Below, piece after piece: positions 24,782 to 32,900 of a stretch of DNA of 48,414 nucleotides; position 1 is the stretch's first letter; each line of letters opens with the position of its first letter. Origin of the DNA: Chloroflexota bacterium (GTDB lineage Bacteria > Chloroflexota > UBA11872 > UBA12225); contig CANFGH010000010.1 in NCBI GenBank assembly GCA_947446285.1, positions 1 through 48,414 of the forward strand. Direction: 5' to 3'. The notes under the pieces were generated by a model. It was not told the origin of the DNA. It worked only from the letters and a program-made list of their open reading frames with translations, and searched no databases. The position numbers were made by a program, and so were the translations under genes.

Positions 24782-25809
24782 TCGACCGTTTCGACCTCGC
24801 GCCTGGGTACACCATCTCGTGCCTTCTCAAGGGAGGGTGGCACCTCGCCGGTGGGCACGGGACCATCGACCCGGCGCAGGCCGTTGCCGATATGGCGAGA
24901 TTCGTGGAGGCGGGTATCACCACCTTCGACTGTGCCGATATCTACACCGGCGTGGAGGAACTGATCGGCCGGTTCCGGGCGGCGCGTCCCGACCTTGCCG
25001 GACGGGTTCAGGTGCACACCAAGTTCGTGCCGGACCTTGCCGACCTTGATTGGGTTGACCGCGGGTACGTCACCCGGGTGATCGACCGGTCATTGCAACG
25101 GCTTGGCATGGACCGCCTGGACATCGTGCAGTTTCACTGGTGGGATTACGCGGTGCCGGGCTACGTGGAGGCGGCGATCGTGCTGGAGGACCTGCGCCAG
25201 GCAGGCAAGATCCGATTGATCGGGGCGACCAACTTCGATACACCGCGCCTCGCCGAGATCCTCGGGGCAGGCGTGCCGGTGGCGACGCACCAGGTGCAGT
25301 ATTCGGTCCTCGACCGTCGCCCGACCCACGGCATGGATGCCCTGGCGGAGACCCACGGCATGCATTTCCTTTGTTATGGGACCGTCGCGGGCGGGTTCCT
25401 TTCGGAACGGTGGGTCGGCGTGCCCGCGCCGGAGATTGCCACCATCACCAACCGGTCGCTCATCAAGTACCGGCACATCATTGATGAATGTGGTGGGTGG
25501 GAGTGGTTCCAGTCCCTGCTTGCCGTCCTCGGGCGGGTCGCTAGCAAGCACGGGTGCGACATCGCCTCGGTGGCGACGCGGGTGGTCCTGGATTGGCCTC
25601 GTGTCGCCGGGGCAATCGTGGGTGCGGTGAACACCACCCACCTCGCGTCGCACGAACGGGTCTCCGGGGTACACCTGGACGATGGCGACCGTGACGCGAT
25701 CTCGGCGGTCATGGGCGTGACGGGTGGACCTCCCGGCGATGTCTACACCCTGGAACGCGACCGTGAAGGCACGCACGGCCGGATCATGAAGTACAACCTC
25801 TCAAAGTGA
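24778..25809 (+). CDS. Aldo/keto reductase family protein
   Basis: 343-aa TIM-barrel oxidoreductase using NAD(P)H. The catalytic tetrad is visible as FDCADIYTGVEE (Asp and Tyr), HTKFVPD (Lys) and VQFHWWDY (His); IRLIGATNFDTPRLAEIL and THQVQYSVLDRRP follow as in the family. The C-terminal cofactor-binding segment lies around VVLDWPRVAGAIVGAVNTTH. Its ATG overlaps the stop of the TIGR04076-like gene and an M14 peptidase starts 18 bp after its stop, so the three form an operon. Substrate is unknown. Confidence 0.9.
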   Translation: MIDRFDLAPGYTISCLLKGGWHLAGGHGTIDPAQAVADMARFVEAGITTFDCADIYTGVEELIGRFRAARPDLAGRVQVHTKFVPDLADLDWVDRGYVTRVIDRSLQRLGMDRLDIVQFHWWDYAVPGYVEAAIVLEDLRQAGKIRLIGATNFDTPRLAEILGAGVPVATHQVQYSVLDRRPTHGMDALAETHGMHFLCYGTVAGGFLSERWVGVPAPEIATITNRSLIKYRHIIDECGGWEWFQSLLAVLGRVASKHGCDIASVATRVVLDWPRVAGAIVGAVNTTHLASHERVSGVHLDDGDRDAISAVMGVTGGPPGDVYTLERDREGTHGRIMKYNLSK

Positions 25810-25827
25810 CCAATCTGGTCGGGAAGC

Positions 25828-26991
25828 ATGATGGATATCTCGGTCACCGGACAGATCCCTGCAGGAAGCATCGTGGTGGAGGATGCTTCCGACCCGTTGG
25901 ATATCCGCCTGCGGCTGGCGCCAGACCATGCGTCCACGATGCGTGGGGGCTACCACTTCCGCGTCACCGGCGCGCGTGGACAGGCGGTGCGCCTGCGGAT
26001 CCTCGACGTGCGTGACCTCGAGGCGGACCGGCTGGCCGGCCGTGACGGCTACGAGGATGCGTGGACGAACACGGGGCCCCACGTCTCGTACGACCGGCGC
26101 GACTGGTTCCGGGTGCCCGGGCGCGTCGTCGGGCGCGACTACGTGATCGACCACGTGGCGGATTCCGACGTCTGCTATTACGCCTCGTGGGCGCCATACC
26201 CGCTGGACCGCGAACTGGACCTGATCGCCCGTGTGGCGCAGTCGTCCCGGGTGCGGGTGGTACCGGTGGCGCGGACGGTGATGGGTGCAGATGTGGACTT
26301 GCTGACGATCGGTGAGGCCGGACCGGGAAAACGCACGTGCTGGATCATCGCGCGTCAGCACCCATCCGAGTCGATGAGTGGCTACTTCCTGGAAGGGATG
26401 CTCCCCCGACTGGTGGATGAGCACGACCCGGTGGCGCGCCAGTTGCTGGACCGTGCGGTGATCCACGTGGTGCCGAACATGAACCCGGACGGCACGCGGC
26501 TTGGCCACACCCGCGGGAACGGTGCGGGGGCGAACCTGAACCGGGAGTGGGCCGACCCAAGCCCGGACCGAAGCCCGGAAGTCTTTGCGGTGCGGGCGCG
26601 GATGGAGGCTACCGGGGTTGACTTCTTCATGGATTGCCACGGTGACGAGGAGTTGCGGTGCGTCTTCCTGGGAGGGCCACTTGAGATCCCGTCGCGGACG
26701 CCGCGGTTGGCGTCGCTGTTCGCGCAGTTCGAACGGGCGTGGATGGCGGTGTCACCGGAGTACGAACTGGGGCATGGCTACCCGGGAGGTCCGCCGGAGA
26801 CCGCGGACTTGCGGATGGCGTGGAACTGGGTGGCCGAACGGTTCGGGTGCCTCGGGGTGCTGCTTGAGCAACCGTTCAAGGACACCAGTTGGGCGACCGA
26901 CCCGGTGCGGGGATGGTCGCCCCAACGCGCGACGCTTCTTGGGCAATCGTTCCCGGCGGCGTTCAACCAGGTGGTGCCGCACCTTCGATGA
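25828..26991 (+). CDS. M14-family zinc carboxypeptidase-like protein
   Basis: 387-aa protein with an N-terminal beta-sandwich typical of cytosolic carboxypeptidase-like members (residues about 1-130, including YASWAPYP) and a C-terminal M14 catalytic domain. Zinc ligands are expected in ARQHPSESMSG (His, Glu) and FMDCHGDEE (His); NMNPDGTRLGHTRGNGAGAN holds the substrate carboxylate-binding region, LNREW follows, and LLEQPFKD carries the probable general-base Glu. It removes or trims C-terminal residues, or acts on an amide such as a modified amino acid. Last gene of the operon starting at 24368. ATG 25828 or 25831 may be used; GGGAAG is just upstream. Confidence 0.88.
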   Translation: MMDISVTGQIPAGSIVVEDASDPLDIRLRLAPDHASTMRGGYHFRVTGARGQAVRLRILDVRDLEADRLAGRDGYEDAWTNTGPHVSYDRRDWFRVPGRVVGRDYVIDHVADSDVCYYASWAPYPLDRELDLIARVAQSSRVRVVPVARTVMGADVDLLTIGEAGPGKRTCWIIARQHPSESMSGYFLEGMLPRLVDEHDPVARQLLDRAVIHVVPNMNPDGTRLGHTRGNGAGANLNREWADPSPDRSPEVFAVRARMEATGVDFFMDCHGDEELRCVFLGGPLEIPSRTPRLASLFAQFERAWMAVSPEYELGHGYPGGPPETADLRMAWNWVAERFGCLGVLLEQPFKDTSWATDPVRGWSPQRATLLGQSFPAAFNQVVPHLR

Positions 26992-27011
26992 TGGGTCCCA
27001 CGGCGTAGCGG

Positions 27012-27110
27012 GCGAACCGGGACGGGCGGGCAGGGATGCCCGTGGATCAAAGTGACTCGCGGCCATCGCCTCCCCACGCGGATCCGGACAGTTTTTGGCC
27101 GCCGCACAAG
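27012..27110 (+). repeat. Dispersed repeat family B, partial copy
   Basis: Contains GGGCGGGCAGGGATGCCCGT, then AAAGTGACTCGCGGCCATCG and GGATCCGGACAGTTTTTGGC, and ends in GCACAAG. The last part matches 39010-39040 closely and 461-520 in part. It fills the 26992-27190 gap with the promoter of the next gene. Confidence 0.65.
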
Positions 27111-27190
27111 CCCTCAGGGAGAGGGGGGTGAGCTGACCGCTGCGTAGGTTACCGATTCCCTGAACCGCATGTATCACTGAGGAGCACGCG

Positions 27191-27343
27191 ATGCCATCAC
27201 GTCCCATGTGCCAGGTCTGTGGCAGCCAGAACCATCCGGACTACTATCAGTGCGACAAGTGTGGGCATATCGCCGGCGGAACGTGCGCGGGCCTGATCTG
27301 CAAGAACAGCAAGTGCCTGGCCGGGATCTATAAGAAAATCTAG
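27191..27343 (+). CDS. 50-aa cysteine-rich zinc-ribbon-like protein
   Basis: A tiny gene with seven cysteines, most in metal-binding spacing: MCQVCGSQ (C7, C10), YQCDKCGHIAG (C22, C25), then C33, C38 and C43, ending in a basic tail (AGIYKKI). The first two CxxC pairs look like a zinc ribbon or rubredoxin-like knuckle; the third and fourth pairs may bind a second metal. GAGGAG stands 7 nt before the ATG, which supports real translation. It lies in convergent orientation to the TPR-glycosyltransferase gene. Function unknown. Confidence 0.7.
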   Translation: MPSRPMCQVCGSQNHPDYYQCDKCGHIAGGTCAGLICKNSKCLAGIYKKI

Positions 27344-27366
27344 AGAACCGCTGGCGGGCAGGCCGT

Positions 27367-29238
27367 TCAAGGCCGGAAGGTGACGGACCCGAGGTCGTTG
27401 CGGACAGCCGTGATGACGGGTGCCCAGTCGCCGGCGGTTGCCTGCCGGTAGAGGCGGGCGGTTGGATACCACGGGCTATCGGTCCGGTCCACGAACCATC
27501 GCCAGTCGGGAATGCGGCACAGGAGGATCCACACCGGTCTCGCCAGGGCACCGGCAAGGTGGGCAATGCTGGTGTCGACGGTGATGATGAGGTCCAGCAC
27601 GTCGCACACTGCCCCGGTCTCGGCAAAGTCCTCCAGTGCGTCGGCGACATCGACGATACCCAGTGCGGCAAGGAGGGCACGTTCGTCTTCGGTGGAGTCC
27701 TTCTGGAGGCTGACGTACCGGGGCCCTTTGGGCAGGGCCTCCACGAAGGTGGCGAGGGGAATGCTTCGCTGGGCATCGCCACGGTTGCCCGGGTTGCCTC
27801 GCCACGAGATGCCGATGCATGCCCCGTTGTTGCTCGTGGGGAGAGGGGAAGACCCCAACCCCCCTACGCGTGGCTCCCATTGCGACGGGAGAGGGGAGCG
27901 GTTTGCGCCGCCGTCGGTCTCAGGGTGCGGTGGGAGGGTTTGGATGCCGAGTCGGTGACTCCACGCCTCGCGCTTTTCCGGTGAGGTGTCGAGATAACGG
28001 CCGGGGGATGGGATGGTCCCGGGTTCGGTGCCGAAGACATGCGGGAGGCTGAGCATCGGGCAGAAGTAGTCGGTGTCCGGGGCGGGGGTGTTGTCGATGA
28101 CCAGGTGGTGCGCCCACCGCATCCCGGCGATCAGTCCCTGCAAGGGGGGCTGGACGGCGAGGATCACCCGTGCGCCTCGGTCGACAAGCATCGGCACGTA
28201 CCGGCAGAACTGGATGGTGTCGCCAAACCCCTGTTCGGACATGACCAGGATTGACCGGCCAGTGAGGTCCTGGCTGCCGTCCCACCGGAATGTGGTGGCG
28301 CCATCAAAGATGCCGGCGTTCTTGGGGATCACCCACCGAGACTCGTACGCCGACCACCCTTCTGCAAATCGTTCCTCGCGCAGGTAGGCTAGGCCGAGGA
28401 AGGCGCGTGCTTCGGCATTGGACGGATCTTCGGCGACGAGTGCTTCAAGGTCTCGCAGGCACCCCATCCGGTCGCCGGAGATGTGGCGCAACCACGCGCG
28501 TCCGTTGAGGGCGTCACGGTTGCCCGGGTCGAGTAAGAGCGCGGTTGCAAAGTCGGTTTCGGCTTCGGCGAAGCGCCCGGACTGGGTATGCGCCCGGCCC
28601 CGGTGCTGCTGTCCGTTTGCCCACGACGGGTCGATGGCGAGCGCACGGTCCAGACTGGGCAGGGCTCTGGCGGGTTGCTCGGCACGCATGGCGACGATGG
28701 CGTGGTCCCGCAGGGTACTGAGGTGATCGGGATTGATGGTCAAGGCGCGTTCATATCCGGCCAATGCTTCGTCGAGGCGGTCGAGGAGTGACATCGACCC
28801 GGCCCAGTAGTTCCACGCGTCAGTGTTGGTGGGTTCGCGGACGATGACCTCGGCGAAGGCATCCGTGGCGTCCTGGAAGCGTTCGGTGCGGACGCACATC
28901 CGGCCTCGGTTGAAATGGGCAACGACGAAATCGGGCTTGTATGCGGCGGCCAGTCCGAAGGCGTCGGCAGCGGCCTCGAACTGCTGGTCGAATTCCAGTG
29001 CGAGGCCAAGGTTGACGCAGATGACCGAGGACGTCGGGGCCAGTTCGAAGGCGCGACGTAGGACACGGAGGGCGTGTGCGGGTTGGTTGTAATGCAAGTG
29101 GATGGCGCCGAGGTGGTTCAGGACCGCGGGGTCGTCTGGAGATGACGCTTCGATGGCGAGGCCGTGGGCGATGGCGGTGACCGGGTCGCTGGACGTGAAT
29201 GCATCGATGACAGCCTGCACGGGGGAGGTGTCATCCAT
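27367..29238 (-). CDS. TPR protein with C-terminal glycosyltransferase-like domain
   Basis: 623 aa. Residues about 25-300 carry eight or so tetratricopeptide repeats (for example VLNHLGAIHLHYNQPAHALR, VVAHFNRGRMCVRTERFQDA, GQQHRGRAHTQSGRFAEAET). The C-terminal part (GRSILVMSEQGFGDTIQFCR, CIGISWRGNPGNRGDAQRSI, DLIITVDTSIAHLAGALARP, WILLCRIPDWRW, SPWYPTARLYRQ) is the glycosyltransferase-9-like domain seen in many TPR-GT proteins, probably cytoplasmic. The open frame extends to 29442, but those 68 codons are made of family A repeat and spacer, so the start is more likely MDDTSPVQAV at 29238. Residues about 447-465 (ANRSPLPSQWEPRVGGLG) come from another family A copy inserted in frame between strands of the GT domain. 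Confidence 0.85.
   Translation of the reverse strand: MDDTSPVQAVIDAFTSSDPVTAIAHGLAIEASSPDDPAVLNHLGAIHLHYNQPAHALRVLRRAFELAPTSSVICVNLGLALEFDQQFEAAADAFGLAAAYKPDFVVAHFNRGRMCVRTERFQDATDAFAEVIVREPTNTDAWNYWAGSMSLLDRLDEALAGYERALTINPDHLSTLRDHAIVAMRAEQPARALPSLDRALAIDPSWANGQQHRGRAHTQSGRFAEAETDFATALLLDPGNRDALNGRAWLRHISGDRMGCLRDLEALVAEDPSNAEARAFLGLAYLREERFAEGWSAYESRWVIPKNAGIFDGATTFRWDGSQDLTGRSILVMSEQGFGDTIQFCRYVPMLVDRGARVILAVQPPLQGLIAGMRWAHHLVIDNTPAPDTDYFCPMLSLPHVFGTEPGTIPSPGRYLDTSPEKREAWSHRLGIQTLPPHPETDGGANRSPLPSQWEPRVGGLGSSPLPTSNNGACIGISWRGNPGNRGDAQRSIPLATFVEALPKGPRYVSLQKDSTEDERALLAALGIVDVADALEDFAETGAVCDVLDLIITVDTSIAHLAGALARPVWILLCRIPDWRWFVDRTDSPWYPTARLYRQATAGDWAPVITAVRNDLGSVTFRP
27844..27899 (+). repeat. 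Family A hairpin repeat inside the TPR-glycosyltransferase gene
   Basis: Forward strand AGACCCCAACCCCCCTACGC ... CATTGCGACGGGAGAGGGGA. It has the longer form also seen at 40888. It is read on the opposite strand as ANRSPLPSQWEPRVGGLGSS without breaking the frame. Confidence 0.7.
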
Positions 29239-29350
29239 CAGGAAGTTGAACGGGGTGGTGGCGGTGCCCGGTGGCCCGCGCGGTGAGGTGTCGTTGCGGG
29301 GAGCGCTGGCGCCCTCGCCGGCAAGGGGATTGTGAGGTGGTGGAGAGAGA

Positions 29351-29398
29351 GAGACCCCCACCCCCAACCCCTCCCCCGTTGCGACGGGAGAGGGGGGA
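29351..29398 (+). repeat. Family A hairpin repeat, 48-bp copy
   Basis: Identical over 48 bp to 29895-29942. Contains the stem CCCCTCCCCCGT / ACGGGAGAGGGG with loop TGCG. It lies in the non-conserved 5' extension of the TPR frame. Confidence 0.85.
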
Positions 29399-29432
29399 AT
29401 GCGGCCCACGTGGAGAGGCACTTTGGGGCGGG

Positions 29433-29438
29433 TAGGAT
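29433..29438 (+). promoter_or_regulatory. TANNNT hexamer 6 nt before ATG (candidate leaderless -10)
   Basis: TAGGAT lies 6 nt upstream of the ATG at 29445; an out-of-frame ATG lies between. No Shine-Dalgarno is present. Confidence 0.4.
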
Positions 29439-29444
29439 GCATGG

Positions 29445-29861
29445 ATGCTGAGATGGGCGTGGCGTGGTGGCACTGCCTTTGGGATGGCCACCGCCGTCGT
29501 TGTGATCAAGCTGATGGTGCATGACACGCTGGTTCCGGCGATCTGGGCACCCGTGAACCTGGGCATCATGCTTGGGGGCATGCTGGGGTCGCTATATGGG
29601 ATTCGTGCCCAGATGGTTCCCGGGCACGTCTTCGACATCTGGCGCGACATCATCCTCAACGTCGCCATTGGCGCGGTCGGCGGGACGCTTGCTGGGTCGA
29701 TGGTGGCGGTGGTCGCATCGATTGGTCGGGCCGATTTGCCGGAGCCGCTGTTCGGTGAACTCGGTCCGATCGTGATGGTCTGGACGCTGATCGGGACAAT
29801 CGTTGGCTTCGTGGCGGGGGCGATCATCGACGGGGTCTTGGCGCGACGCCGCGACGGCTAG
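29445..29861 (+). CDS. Small integral membrane protein, unknown
   Basis: 138 aa with four hydrophobic segments at residues about 10-26, 33-52, 71-92 and 107-130 (for example NLGIMLGGMLGSLYGI, IVMVWTLIGTIVGFVAGAII), separated by short loops, with an Arg-rich C-terminus (ARRRDG) suggesting a cytoplasmic tail. Gly-rich small-residue faces in the segments suggest tight helix packing, as in small multimeric membrane proteins. No family recognised. The start is taken at the ATG at 29445 with TAGGAT 6 nt upstream. The gene is sandwiched between two identical family A copies. Confidence 0.7.
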   Translation: MLRWAWRGGTAFGMATAVVVIKLMVHDTLVPAIWAPVNLGIMLGGMLGSLYGIRAQMVPGHVFDIWRDIILNVAIGAVGGTLAGSMVAVVASIGRADLPEPLFGELGPIVMVWTLIGTIVGFVAGAIIDGVLARRRDG

Positions 29862-29894
29862 GGGATGGTGGGTGGCTGATGGGAGCGCCTGCGG

Positions 29895-29942
29895 GAGACC
29901 CCCACCCCCAACCCCTCCCCCGTTGCGACGGGAGAGGGGGGA
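29895..29942 (+). repeat. Family A hairpin repeat, 48-bp copy
   Basis: Exact match to 29351-29398 in the same orientation. It ends 12 bp before the first possible start codon of the DUF4011 gene and so probably lies in its 5' leader or promoter. Confidence 0.85.
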
Positions 29943-29954
29943 GAAGCCGGGTGC

Positions 29955-32900
29955 ATGTGCGATGATGCCGCGATGATTTCAGGCGACGCGCGTGGGTCCG
30001 TGACGGACAGTCCTGATGGGGCAGTCCCAGCCGTGACGGTCACGCTGGACGTCGTGCCGCGGCTGAACAGCGCATTCCATCAGAATGGGGTGCCGGTTCT
30101 CGGCGCTATCGAACTTCGCAATACCTTGGCGATGGACATCGTGGACCTGACCGTCGCGGTGACGTCGGACCCGTCATTCCTCGTGGTGACGCCGTTCCCG
30201 ATCGACCGGTTGCGGGCGGGTGAGACGCGAACCATCCCGTCGGTGGTGGCGACACTCGATCCGGGCATCTTCCTGCGCCTGACCGAGGCGATGCGGGCAT
30301 CGGTCACGTGCACCGTCACGACACCGGACCGGGCGGTTGGCCGGGCGGTTGCCCCGTGCGAACTGATGGCGCCAACCGAGTGGACGGGGATGCGACACGC
30401 CCCCGAGCTCCTGGCGGCTTTTGTCTGCCCGAATGATCCGGTGGTGGACGTGATCCTGCGCAACACCGCCGAGAAGTTGCGGACCGCGCGCCGCGATCCC
30501 GCGCTTGCGGGCTACGGACCAGGTGGCCGCGCGCGAGTGCTGGAGTGTGCCGAGGCCCTCTGGGGCGCGCTTTGGGATGAACAGATTGCCTATGCCTTGC
30601 CTCCGGCGAGTTTCGAACGGGAGGGGCAGAAGGTCCGGTCGCCGGCGATGGTGGTTGGCACCAAGGTCGGGACGTGCCTGGACCTGACCCTGCTGTACGC
30701 GGCGTGCCTGGAACAGATGGGTTTCCACCCCTTGGTGGTCCTGCTTGAGGGCCATGCACTGGTGGGCGTCTGGTTGGAACCGACGGATATCGTGACCACC
30801 ACGATTGACGAACCGCAACTCCTGCGGAAACGGATCGCGCTTGACGAACTTCGCCTGATCGAGACCACGATGCTGGCGGTGCGGTCGGCCGGGCAGGCAC
30901 CGGTGACGTTCCTTGAGGCGACGGTCCAAGGGGAATCGTCGGTCCGGGTTGATGCCACGCAGGGCTTTGAAGTTGCACTGGATATCCACCGCGCACGCAT
31001 CCGGCGCATCCGGCCGCTGTCGCTAGCCGGCCCTTCCGCTGTTGTCGATGGCCCGGTCGTGGAAGCCGGTCCGGCGTATTTGCTGGGCGACCGCCCCGAA
31101 CTGGCTGACCGCATGGCGATTGGTGAGGGAGACGCGGAACGCCCGGCGGGACGGCTTGAACGGTGGAAGCGTCGGTTGCTTGACCTCTCGATGCGGAACA
31201 AGCTGCTCAACTTCAAGGTGGGCAAGGGCACCATCGAGTTGCTGTGTCCGGATGCGGGCGCATTTGAGGACCGTTTGGCTGGTGGCGCCTCGCTGCGGCT
31301 ACTGCCCGATCCGGCTCCGGCGGCCCGGCGGGGTGCTTCGGCCTCCGCGATCCCGGGTCTGGAGGGGATCGTCCCGGACCGGATGGCGTTGGCGGCTGAC
31401 GCGCTTGCCGGGAATGCCGTGCACACCACCTTGGCACCCGAGGACCTTGAGGCGCGGGTGCTGGACCTGTACCGCACGGTGCGCACCACGATGGAGGAGA
31501 CTGGCGCGAACAATCTCTACCTTGCCATCGGGTTTGTCTCGTGGACACCGCAGCCGACGGAAGCGCGCGGGGCAATCCGGGCCGGGACGTACCGGGCACC
31601 GTTGCTGCTGGTTCCGGTCGCCCTGGAACGCAAGGGTGTGCGGTCGGGGTTCACGCTGCGCCGCCACGACGAACCGGCAACGATCAACCCGACGTTCCTC
31701 GAGATGCTGCGACAGGATTTCCGGGTGCAGATACCGGAACTGGACGGTGACCTCCCGGTGGACGCAAACGGGATTGATGTCCGCGGGATCTGGACGATGG
31801 TCCGTACCTATCTCAAGGATCTCGCGGGGTTCGAGGTCACTGAGGAGGTGGCGCTTTCCACCTTCTCATTCGCGAAGTTCCTGATGTGGAAGCAACTGGG
31901 TGATCAGGAGGCGGACCTGCTTGAGAACCCGGTGGTGCGACGTCTCGTGGAGATGCGTGGGGCTGGCCTGGCTGACGATTCGCCGCTGCCGGAAGCGGTT
32001 GGCCTTGATCGTCGCATGGGGGTTGCCGACCTCAAGTTGCCTCTCGTTGCCGACTCATCGCAGACGGCGGCGATCGTGGCGGCGACCGAGGGGCGCAGTT
32101 TCGTGCTGTACGGCCCACCCGGGACGGGGAAGAGCCAGACGATCTCGAACCTGATCGCCCACCTGCTTTCGGCAGGGAAGACGGTGTTGTTCGTCTCGCA
32201 GAAGGCGACCGCCCTGGAGGTGGTGCGTCGGAGGTTGGAACGTGCCGGTCTCGGGCCATTCTGCCTTGAGGTGCACTCGGCCAAGGCGCAGAAGTCCGCG
32301 GTACTGGACCAGTTGCGCACGGCATGGGAGTTCCAGGCGATTGGTGTGGACGAACCGTGGCGTCTTACGGCGGAGGCGTTGCAGTCGACGCGTGACCAGT
32401 TGAATGCCCATGTGGAGGTGCTGCACCGGCGATGGCCGAACGGCATGTCCGCCTATGGAGCATTCGGGCAGGTGATCGCCGGTCGTAGCTTGGCGCCCGG
32501 ATTGACGATCGGATGCCCGGACCCAGGTGCTGATTCCGAAGAGTCGTTGCGGTTGATGGCGCAATACCTGACTGTGTTGGCTGATCTGGGTCAGGAGATC
32601 GGCAATCCCTCGGTACACCCCTTGCGCCTGGTTGGGAAGAGGGTTTGGACACCGGCGTGGCAACGGGAGTTCCTCGGGGTGGCGGTGTCGTTCATCCGCG
32701 AGGCGCAGGCGGTGCTTCCGGCGTCCGTGCCGGTGGCGGAGTTCCTGGACGTGGCGCCGACGGGTAATCCGGCGCGACTGCAAACGAGGCATGACCTGAT
32801 CGACCACCTGCAATCGCCGGGTGCGACCGCCGGGTACCGGGTGCTGTCGGTGGATCGGGTGGTGCTGCGGGTGGTCATGGACGAGTGGGTGGACGCCCTC

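Noticed and set aside
29239-29442. N-terminal extension of the TPR-glycosyltransferase to 29442
   Set aside because: The added 68 residues derive from a family A repeat and spacer and lack homology to TPR proteins, so a downstream start at 29238 is preferred.
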